Assembly (NCBI RefSeq): GCF_009712605.1
Contig: NZ_WASO01000003.1
Span: 114,523 to 178,522 of the forward strand
DNA length: 64,000 nt
Direction of reading: 5' to 3'
DNA from: Paludibacter sp.
Lineage (GTDB): Bacteria > Bacteroidota > Bacteroidia > Bacteroidales > Paludibacteraceae
The notes below the pieces were generated by a model that saw only the letters and a program-made list of their open reading frames with translations, searched no databases and was not told where the DNA came from. How positions within the stretch are numbered: position 1 is the first letter of the stretch; the number at the start of each line of letters is the position of its first letter. Below, one piece after another: positions 26,861 through 34,046 of the stretch. A program made the position numbers and the translations under genes.

Positions 26861-29017
26861 ATGAGAAAATTATTCTTACTCCTCTTTTTGGCAATTGCCT
26901 CACAAACCCTTTTTGCCGAAAAGGTAGCCACCTGGATCTACTATCCGGGCGATTTTGAGATCTGGCTGAGTAACAACGTGCAAAACCGTCGTACCGCCCG
27001 CGGCGCTTTCTTTCCTCCGTTTTGGAAGGTGGACAGTCACTATGTGCTGGTGGAGTTCTCCAAAAAGCTCGACCTGACGGCTCCCGAAACTGTATCGTTG
27101 AAGGTGGAAGGGCGTTACAACGTGAAGCTCGACGGCAATATGCTGTTCGGTTTTCCCGACAAAGTGACTATTCCGGCAGGCAAGCATTCGCTCAATATCA
27201 AGGTGTTCAATCAGGCCACCGTTCCTTCCATTTACGTCAATGGCCCGACCATCAAGTCGGACGGTTCGTGGAAGGTGACCTACGAGGATAAGGAGTGGAT
27301 CGACGAGTCGGGTAAGGCATCCGACACTTCGTCGGGCACGCTCTATCTGGATGCTGCTTCGTGGAATTTCAATTCGCCCGACGCGCCTCCATCGACTTAC
27401 AAACTTGCAACCAAACCCCAACCGGCCGTTTCGCACAAGCAGGTCGGCAAAGGAGTGTTGTACGATTTTGGTAAAGAGACTTTCGGTTATCCCAAATTTA
27501 ACGGACTGAAAGGTAAAGGAACGCTTAGCGTCTACTACGGCGAATCGCCCGAAGAGGCACTTTCGGTAGACAGTTGCGAAACGCTGGATCATCTCTCCAT
27601 CGATCAACCGGCGGCAAAAGATTACACGGTCGATCTCTCGAAGGCTTTCCGCTATGTTTACGTGGAAAAGGACAATGCACTTTCGTACGATTCGGTGTCG
27701 ATGATGTACGAATATTTGCCGTTGGAATACAAGGGTAATTTCCGTTGCAACGATGCTTTGGTGAATAAAATGTGGGATGTGGGTATTTACACGCTTCACC
27801 TCACTACCCGCGAGTTTTTCATTGACGGCATCAAACGCGACCGCTGGTTGTGGAGTGGCGACGCTTACCAGAGTTACCTGATGAACTACTACTCGTTCTT
27901 CGATCCCGATGCGGCGAGTCGTACCATCTTCGCCTTGCGTGGCAAAGATCCGGTGACCAGCCACGTCAACACCATCATGGATTACACTTTCTACTGGTTC
28001 ATGAGTATTTACGATTTTTATCAATACACCGGAAATAAAAAGATTATCGAACAGCTCTACCCGCGCATGAAGAGCCTGATGGATTTCTGCCTCTCGCGTC
28101 GCGATGCCGACGGAATGATGGAAGGGAAGGCTGGCGACTGGGTATTTATCGACTGGGCCGACTTCAAAATGAGCAAGGCAGGACAGGTGAGTTTCGAACA
28201 GTTGCTCTTCTGCCGTAGCCTCGAAACCATGGCGTTGTGTTCCAATTTATTGAATAACAAGCAGGATGCCGACAGTTATACCAAACTGGCAACTGACCTG
28301 AAGGCAAAACTCTTGCCGGCGTTTTGGTCGGACAAGGCCGGTGCTTTTGTGCATAACCGTGAAAATGGTCAGCAAAGCGCGCAGATAACTCCGTTTACCA
28401 ATATGTTTGCCGTGTTGTTCGGTTATCTCGACAAAACCAAGACCGAAGCGGTGAAGCAAAACGTGTTGCTCAATCCGCATGCACTGAAGATTACAACTCC
28501 GTATATGCGTTTCTACGAACTGGAAGCGTTGTGCGCTCTGGGCGAACAGAAGCATGTGTTGAAAGAGATGCGCGACTACTGGGGCGGCATGATTAAGCTC
28601 GGTGCTACCACCTTCTGGGAAAAATACAATCCTGAACGCACCAATCAGACCGCCATGTACGGACGCCCCTTCGGCAACAGTTTTTGTCATGCCTGGGGAG
28701 CCAGTCCCATCTACCTGTTGGGCAAATATTATCTGGGCGTGAAGCCGACATCGCCGGGTTACAAAACTTACGACATCGAACCGAACCTCGGTGACCTGCA
28801 ATGGATGGAAGGCGATGTGCCGACACCCAACGGTAAGGTGCATATCTATGCAAACACGAAGGAAATCAGGGTAAAAGCCGATGAAGGTACAGGAACGCTC
28901 CGTTTCTCCAGCAAATCGAAACCTTCGTGCAAAGAGGGATCGATCGTTGCCAAAGGCGACAATAAATACGAACTGGAGATTCAGGCCGGGAAAGAATATA
29001 GTGTGAAGTATAAATAA
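26861..29017 (+). CDS. GH78 alpha-L-rhamnosidase (second, single-domain)
   Basis: This 718-residue protein has a signal peptide ending at LFA (residue 19) and starts its mature part with a beta-sandwich (ATWIYYPGDFEIWLSN). The (alpha/alpha)6 core carries DGIKRDRWLWSGDAYQS, the conserved acidic segment of GH78, and a second typical motif GATTFWEKYNPE. It ends in a beta domain with DIEPNLGDLQWMEGDVPTPNG. It removes alpha-L-rhamnose. It differs from the 11435 protein by lacking the BNR and TIM-barrel additions, and is shorter than average, with fewer N-terminal domains. Position 15 nt after GH141 implies co-translation, and together they fit removal of RG-II chain sugars. Linkage specificity is unknown. 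Confidence 0.87.
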   Translation: MRKLFLLLFLAIASQTLFAEKVATWIYYPGDFEIWLSNNVQNRRTARGAFFPPFWKVDSHYVLVEFSKKLDLTAPETVSLKVEGRYNVKLDGNMLFGFPDKVTIPAGKHSLNIKVFNQATVPSIYVNGPTIKSDGSWKVTYEDKEWIDESGKASDTSSGTLYLDAASWNFNSPDAPPSTYKLATKPQPAVSHKQVGKGVLYDFGKETFGYPKFNGLKGKGTLSVYYGESPEEALSVDSCETLDHLSIDQPAAKDYTVDLSKAFRYVYVEKDNALSYDSVSMMYEYLPLEYKGNFRCNDALVNKMWDVGIYTLHLTTREFFIDGIKRDRWLWSGDAYQSYLMNYYSFFDPDAASRTIFALRGKDPVTSHVNTIMDYTFYWFMSIYDFYQYTGNKKIIEQLYPRMKSLMDFCLSRRDADGMMEGKAGDWVFIDWADFKMSKAGQVSFEQLLFCRSLETMALCSNLLNNKQDADSYTKLATDLKAKLLPAFWSDKAGAFVHNRENGQQSAQITPFTNMFAVLFGYLDKTKTEAVKQNVLLNPHALKITTPYMRFYELEALCALGEQKHVLKEMRDYWGGMIKLGATTFWEKYNPERTNQTAMYGRPFGNSFCHAWGASPIYLLGKYYLGVKPTSPGYKTYDIEPNLGDLQWMEGDVPTPNGKVHIYANTKEIRVKADEGTGTLRFSSKSKPSCKEGSIVAKGDNKYELEIQAGKEYSVKYK

Positions 29018-29145
29018 CTTAGTGCGCTTAGTGTGAGCTTTGTGTCCTTTGTGGTTGAATTCAGATTTTACCACAAAGAGCACAAAGAATTTAGCTTAGC
29101 TGACCGTTGGTTCACGAAGAACGCAAAGTTTAGGTAAAAAATTTT

Positions 29146-31179
29146 ATGAGCAAAAAAAGATTACAGATTGTAGTGTGGATGCTGATCGGAGCAGTAACTG
29201 TCTTGACGGCACAAAACAAGAGTTTGGTCAACACTTCGCAAAGTCCGTATGCGAAACTGACTGGGGTAAACATGGGCGATGTGCACTGGACGAAAGGTTT
29301 TTGGGCCGATCGTTTCGAGGTGTGCCGCAACTCCATGTCGCCTAAGTTGTTGAAAACCTACATGGACCCGAAACTGGGTCATGCCATTCAGAATTTTCAG
29401 ATCGCAGCCGGACAGGATACCGGGCGTTTTGTCGGTCCGTCGTTTCAGGACGGCGATTTTTACAAGGAGTTCGAGAGCTTGGTAAGCCTTTATGCCCAGA
29501 CCGGTGATAAAAAACTCGACCAGCTGATGGACGAGATTATTCCGGTGATCGTTAAGGCGCAGCGTGCGGACGGCTATCTTCATACTCCGACTATTATTGC
29601 ACAAAGAAATAATCCGAAAGAAGCCGGGGCTTTCGCCGATCGTCTCAATTTTGAGACCTACAACATGGGTCACCTGATGACAGCGGCTTGCCTGCACTAC
29701 CGGGTTACGGGTAAACGCACTTTGCTGGATGCCGCTATCAAGGCCGCCGATTTTCTCTACGACTTTTACAAAAAAGCTTCGCCCGAACTGGCACGCAATG
29801 CTATCTGCCCTTCGCATTACATGGGTGTGGTGGAGATGTATCGCACTACCCGCGATCCGAAATATCTGGAACTGTCGAAGAGTTTGATCGATATACGCGG
29901 TATGATGAAAGAGGGCACCGACGACAATCAGGATCGGGTGCCGTTCCGTCAGCAAACCAAGGCGATGGGACATGCCGTGCGTGCTAATTACCTCTATGCC
30001 GGTGTGGCCGATGTTTTTGCCGAAACGGGAGATACCTCACTGCTCCGTCCGTTGAACCTGATTTGGAACAATATGGTGGATACCAAAATGTACATCACAG
30101 GCGGCTGCGGAGCCCTGTATGACGGCGTTTCTCCTTACGGTACGTCTTACAATCCGGTTGAGATTCAGAAAACGCATCAGTCTTTTGGTCGTGACTATCA
30201 GTTGCCCAATATGACAGCCTACAACGAAACTTGTGCCAACATCGGAAACCTGTTGTTCAACTGGCGCATGTTGCAAATTACCGGCGACGCCAAATACGCC
30301 GATGTGGTGGAACTGGTTTTGTACAATAGCCTTTTGTCCGGCGTTAGCCTCGACGGAGTCGATTTTTGCTACACCAATCCGTTAAGTCAGTCCACCAATT
30401 TTCCGTATAAAATGCGCTGGATGGGAGGCCGTATTCCGTATATCGCCTTGTCCAACTGCTGTCCGCCGAATACCACCCGTACCGTTTCCGAGGTACAGGA
30501 TTATGCTTACAACCTTTCCAAAGAGGGTTTGTGGGTGAATCTTTACGGAGGTAACGAAATAAATACCACGCTCGAAAACGGCGAAAAAATTCAGGTTGTC
30601 CAGACCACCGATTATCCTTGGGAGGGTGCAGTTTCTCTCGAATTGAAGAAAGCCCCGAAAAAAGCATTTGCACTTTTTGTCCGCATTCCGGGCTGGTGCA
30701 AGGGTGCTTCATTGACGGTGAACGGAAAAGAAGAGCAAACGAATATGGCGTCTTCTTCGTATGTAAAACTGGAACGGAAATGGAAAGCCGGCGACAAGGT
30801 GGAACTCAATTTGCCGATGGAAGCCAAACTGATGGAGGCTAATCCGCTGGTAGAAGAGTCGCGCAACCAGGTAGCCGTAAAACGCGGTCCGGTGGTCTAT
30901 TGCATGGAAGGCGTCGATCTGCCGGGCAGCAACATCTTTGGTGTGACATTGCCTTCCGACATTAAGTTTGCGCCCAAACCAATTGAAATTGATGGTGCCA
31001 AACTGGCTGCTCTTGAAGGCAAAGCTTTTGTTGAAAATACGGGAGATTGGAGCAATACGCTTTACCGTGAAGTATCGCCATTGAAGAAAGAGGTTACAGT
31101 TCGCCTGATTCCTTACTTTGCATGGGGTAACCGCGGACAGGGTGACATGACCGTTTGGATGAATTTGCTGAGAAAATAA
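29146..31179 (+). CDS. GH127 (DUF1680) glycosidase
   Basis: This 677-residue protein has an N-terminal signal segment (RLQIVVWMLIGAVTVLTAQ) and an (alpha/alpha)6 barrel of the DUF1680 family. The zinc-cysteine catalytic set of GH127 is present: Glu361 and Cys363 in YNETCANIGN, and Cys438/Cys439 in LSNCCPPNTTRT. Family members are beta-L-arabinofuranosidases using a cysteine nucleophile; the B. thetaiotaomicron RG-II member (BT1003, as I recall) acts on the rare aceric acid of chain B. In this neighbourhood (after GH141 and GH78) the RG-II role is more probable than a plant glycoprotein arabinan role, but this is context-based. Its 128-nt upstream gap contains CACAAAG-type repeats. It precedes the paired UroD-C/UroD-D genes. 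Confidence 0.9.
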   Translation: MSKKRLQIVVWMLIGAVTVLTAQNKSLVNTSQSPYAKLTGVNMGDVHWTKGFWADRFEVCRNSMSPKLLKTYMDPKLGHAIQNFQIAAGQDTGRFVGPSFQDGDFYKEFESLVSLYAQTGDKKLDQLMDEIIPVIVKAQRADGYLHTPTIIAQRNNPKEAGAFADRLNFETYNMGHLMTAACLHYRVTGKRTLLDAAIKAADFLYDFYKKASPELARNAICPSHYMGVVEMYRTTRDPKYLELSKSLIDIRGMMKEGTDDNQDRVPFRQQTKAMGHAVRANYLYAGVADVFAETGDTSLLRPLNLIWNNMVDTKMYITGGCGALYDGVSPYGTSYNPVEIQKTHQSFGRDYQLPNMTAYNETCANIGNLLFNWRMLQITGDAKYADVVELVLYNSLLSGVSLDGVDFCYTNPLSQSTNFPYKMRWMGGRIPYIALSNCCPPNTTRTVSEVQDYAYNLSKEGLWVNLYGGNEINTTLENGEKIQVVQTTDYPWEGAVSLELKKAPKKAFALFVRIPGWCKGASLTVNGKEEQTNMASSSYVKLERKWKAGDKVELNLPMEAKLMEANPLVEESRNQVAVKRGPVVYCMEGVDLPGSNIFGVTLPSDIKFAPKPIEIDGAKLAALEGKAFVENTGDWSNTLYREVSPLKKEVTVRLIPYFAWGNRGQGDMTVWMNLLRK

Positions 31180-31329
31180 ATTCGATTTGAAGATTTGAGA
31201 ATGTGAAAATTTGAAGATGAAATCTGATGAACCACGAAGAACACCAAGGATGCACAAAGAACACTAAGTTTTTGTTGCGTTCCTTTGTGATGCTCTTTGT
31301 GCCCTTTGTGGTAGAGGCAGTTTGTATTC

Positions 31330-31350
31330 GTAAATGAATAAATTGTAAAT
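31330..31350 (+). repeat. 21-bp leader repeat, copy 2 (before UroD-C)
   Basis: Identical to the copy at 24982-25002; it ends 7 nt before the ATG at 31358. A shortened form, AATTGTAAAT, at 33737-33746, lies 6 nt before the SemiSWEET ATG at 33753. Confidence 0.85.
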
Positions 31351-31357
31351 CAAAAAT

Positions 31358-32434
31358 ATGTCTTTTAAATCAAATTCCTTATTGGGGAACAATATACTTC
31401 CGGTCGATATTGTGCTGGCACCGGAGTGGTGGAATAAAAACGAAGGAATCACCTTCGATCGCGATTTCTTTTTCAATCCGTTGAAACGGGTGGAAGAGGA
31501 GCAACACATGGAAAAGGTGTTGTACGATCGTTGGGGGAAATACGGCTTGGGAGAATACCGCAACGAAGCACGTCCTGAGATCGGGGCGGTGCATTTGGCT
31601 TCAGGATTTTTGTTGTCGGAGATGCTCGGTTGCACGGTCAATTATACCGAATCGCATCCGCCACAGGTAGTTTGTGCCAATGCAGATGCTCTTGAAATTG
31701 AAGTTGAGAAAGCATTTGCTTCGGAACCGTTTCAGCGATTGGAGAAATTGGTTGCAGCTTTAAAAGAAAAATATGGCTACCTTACCGGCGATATCAACTG
31801 GGGTGGCATTCTCAACCTGGCGCTTGACGTGCGGGGCGAGAACATCTTTATCGATATGATGATGACGCCCGATGAGGTGAAGGAATACTTTGCCAAAATC
31901 GCACAGGTGATCGAACGCTTTACAGCCTATGTACAGAACCTGACCGGAACGTCATCGATCTCGGTAACGCGCAATGTCCGTTTGCTGAAAGAGCCGGTGT
32001 TGTTGCATTCCGAATGTTCGCATACCATGATTTCGGAGGACGACTATGAAGAGTTTTTGTTGCCTTTCGACGTGAAATGGAGTGCCCGTCGTCCGTACGG
32101 CATCCACTATTGCGGACCCGATCCGCACCGCATGGCAGCCAGTTTTGCCAAAATTCCGCATCTCGACTTTCTCGACCTGGGTTGGGGTGGCGATGTGAAG
32201 TTGCTGCGTGAACAACTGCCCGACACGATGTTCAGTATTCGTCTCAGTCCGGTGGAGTTGGCCAAGCAGTCGCACGACGAAATTCGCGGTCACATCACCC
32301 GTTTGGTGGGCGAGTCCGGCAATCCGTATCTGACAGCTGTTTGCTGCATCAATATGGACGACAGCGTAACCGACGATAAGATCAATGTCATTTTTGAAAC
32401 GGTGGAAGAACTCAGAAAAGAGTATTCAAAATAG
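31358..32434 (+). CDS. UroD-family methyltransferase-like protein (UroD-C)
   Basis: This 358-residue cytoplasmic protein is a UroD-superfamily TIM barrel. The zinc ligands expected for corrinoid methyltransferases are present as His250-X-Cys252 in GIHYCGPDPH and Cys329 or Cys330 in TAVCCINMDD. The N-terminal part (DIVLAPEWWNKNEGITFDRDFFFN, LGEYRNE) differs strongly from UroD-B, so its substrate pocket is probably different. It is followed 6 nt later by UroD-D, and the two probably form a complex or act on related substrates. Known relatives transfer methyl groups to or from corrinoid proteins. No corrinoid protein lies next to this pair; the one encoded at 22237 would have to serve. Role in demethylating sugars is inference. 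Confidence 0.75.
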   Translation: MSFKSNSLLGNNILPVDIVLAPEWWNKNEGITFDRDFFFNPLKRVEEEQHMEKVLYDRWGKYGLGEYRNEARPEIGAVHLASGFLLSEMLGCTVNYTESHPPQVVCANADALEIEVEKAFASEPFQRLEKLVAALKEKYGYLTGDINWGGILNLALDVRGENIFIDMMMTPDEVKEYFAKIAQVIERFTAYVQNLTGTSSISVTRNVRLLKEPVLLHSECSHTMISEDDYEEFLLPFDVKWSARRPYGIHYCGPDPHRMAASFAKIPHLDFLDLGWGGDVKLLREQLPDTMFSIRLSPVELAKQSHDEIRGHITRLVGESGNPYLTAVCCINMDDSVTDDKINVIFETVEELRKEYSK

Positions 32435-32440
32435 ATTGTT

Positions 32441-33562
32441 ATGAAATTTGATAATACTCTTGCCGATGCACAGGCGACAACAGTAGTTCCGGTGAAGCCT
32501 GCCGATTTTGATTTCGATCGTTACGAGGATTATTGCAACGGGTTGAATGCCGGTTGCGAAGCTTTCTGGAAAAGCAATTCAGGGGTGATGGTCTATCGAC
32601 GGATGCGGGTGGCGGAGTGCTTCTCGTACGGTTGCCGCGACAGGGAGCTTTCGTTGGCATTGCAACTGGGTGCACTTGAAAAGAGCATGCTGTTCAAAGC
32701 CGATGTGCCCAATTTTCTGGAACCTTGGTATGGTATCGGAACTATTGCGAGTGCTTTTGGCGGTGATTACCATTGGGTGGAAGGAAATGCCCCTGCCATG
32801 AAGCCTCGGTTTACGTCGATCGATGAAGTGTTGGCAAGCGATTACAAAGAAGTTGCAGAAACACCCATTGGGCGACATACGTTGGAGATGATCGAATATT
32901 TTATGGATCAAACCAAAGGGCGGGTGCCGGTGTCGTTTACCGATATGCAGTCGCCGCTCAATATTGTGGCGAGCCTGCTACCGTTGGACAGCTTTTTTAT
33001 GGATCTGATGATGGCTCCCGAAAAGGTACAGGCGTTGTTCGATTTGCTGTCCGACCTGACTATCCGTTTCGACGAAAAACAAAAGGCATTGATTGGAGAT
33101 GCATTGGTGTTGCCGGGACATGGTTTTGCTTCGTCAACAAAATGGAGTGGGCTGGGCATGAGCGACGACAATGCCATCATGATCGCACCCGAACAATATG
33201 CCGAAATGGCAGCGCCTTATGTGGAAAAGATTTGTGCTCCGCTGGGTGGCCCGGTGTTCCACTCGTGTGGCGACTGGTCGGGCTGGATTGATGCCGTGTT
33301 GGCAACCAAAGGTCTCAAGATGGCCGATGGTGCTTTCTCTCCGCAAACCGATCCGGGAGCGACCGACAATCTGGAGGCTTTTCACCGTTTTGCCAATACC
33401 GGTGTAGCACTCAATGCCCGTATTGTGGGCGATGTAGCAACTATTCGCGAACAACTCTCCCGTCTTTGGACGAAAGGGATGAAAATGGTCGTTGTAACTT
33501 ATTGTGCCACACCTGCCGAGCAGGAAGAAGCGTATAAGTTGGTGCATGAGATGTGTGAATAA
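32441..33562 (+). CDS. UroD-family methyltransferase-like protein (UroD-D)
   Basis: This 373-residue UroD-superfamily protein has the zinc motif His274-X-Cys276 in VFHSCGDWSGW and Cys355 in VTYCATPAE. The middle region (VPVSFTDMQSPLNIVASLLP, DLMMAPEKVQALFDLLSDL) is typical of the methyltransferase branch; the heme-pathway UroD active-site arginines near the N-terminus are not seen. The gene starts 6 nt after UroD-C, so translation is likely coupled. Both proteins are probably substrate-side or acceptor-side methyltransferases using the corrinoid carrier. Its position between GH127 and a SemiSWEET ties it to sugar import. Substrate cannot be read from sequence; 2-O-methyl sugars from RG-II are one hypothesis, methanol from methyl esters another. 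Confidence 0.78.
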   Translation: MKFDNTLADAQATTVVPVKPADFDFDRYEDYCNGLNAGCEAFWKSNSGVMVYRRMRVAECFSYGCRDRELSLALQLGALEKSMLFKADVPNFLEPWYGIGTIASAFGGDYHWVEGNAPAMKPRFTSIDEVLASDYKEVAETPIGRHTLEMIEYFMDQTKGRVPVSFTDMQSPLNIVASLLPLDSFFMDLMMAPEKVQALFDLLSDLTIRFDEKQKALIGDALVLPGHGFASSTKWSGLGMSDDNAIMIAPEQYAEMAAPYVEKICAPLGGPVFHSCGDWSGWIDAVLATKGLKMADGAFSPQTDPGATDNLEAFHRFANTGVALNARIVGDVATIREQLSRLWTKGMKMVVVTYCATPAEQEEAYKLVHEMCE

Positions 33563-33568
33563 ATTTAG

Positions 33569-33681
33569 GGAGTAGGGACAAGCGACTTCCTTGTCGCTTG
33601 AAGATATAATATCAAGCGGTTAGGAAACCGCTTAACCCATAAATAAAGACATTAATTCTTGTCAAGGACGTAGTCCTGATG
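33569..33681. repeat. Intergenic palindromes between UroD-D and SemiSWEET
   Basis: ACAAGCGACTTCCTTGTCGCTTG (positions about 33578-33600; arms CAAGCGAC and GTCGCTTG) and CAAGCGGTTAGGAAACCGCTT (33614-33634) form two stem-loops. A related AAGCGATTTCCAAATCGCTT unit lies at about 41411-41430. They may stabilise 3' ends of mRNA or terminate transcription; no clear T-run follows. Confidence 0.5.
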
Positions 33682-33752
33682 TCTGCTGAAAATACAGATT
33701 TTAATCGTAAATTGTAATTCCGATAACTATCGGGAAAATTGTAAATAGAAAT

Positions 33753-34046
33753 ATGGAATTTAATGTTGCTATAGTCGGTTATACCGCAGGTGTCTGCTCG
33801 GCAATTTGCCAGTTCCCGCAGGCTTACAAAGTGTTTAAGACAAAAGACACGCACAGCATTTCGTTGGGCATGTATCTCACAATGACGATAGGCGTCATTT
33901 TGTGGTTTACCTATGGAGTGCTCATTGAAGATATGCCGATGATGTTGGCGAATGGTGTCGGATTGGTACCATCGTTTTATACTTTATATGTAACAATCCG
34001 GAATAGTAAGTCGAAAAATAATTTGAATAACGATATAACTAAATGA
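33753..34046 (+). CDS. SemiSWEET sugar transporter (PQ-loop family)
   Basis: This 97-residue protein has three hydrophobic helices and the PQ-loop motif in ICQFPQAYKVFKTKDTHSISLGMYL, followed by GVILWFTYGVLIEDMPMMLANGVGLVPSFYTLY, all typical of bacterial SemiSWEETs. These dimerise to form a bidirectional, energy-independent sugar pore in the inner membrane. Its stop codon overlaps the start of the next gene (ATGA, 34043-34046), so the two are translationally coupled. A small facilitator between methyltransferase-like genes and a probable galacturonidase suggests that a monosaccharide, perhaps a methylated or uncommon one, crosses the membrane here. The short leader repeat before it resembles that of GH141 and UroD-C. 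Confidence 0.88.
   Translation: MEFNVAIVGYTAGVCSAICQFPQAYKVFKTKDTHSISLGMYLTMTIGVILWFTYGVLIEDMPMMLANGVGLVPSFYTLYVTIRNSKSKNNLNNDITK

Noticed and set aside
19257-33562. Heme-pathway uroporphyrinogen decarboxylase (hemE) for the UroD-like genes
   Set aside because: The N-terminal active-site segment of hemE is absent and three proteins carry the zinc motif of methyltransferases.
33569-33681. CRISPR array
   Set aside because: Repeats are palindromes of unequal units without regular spacers or cas genes.
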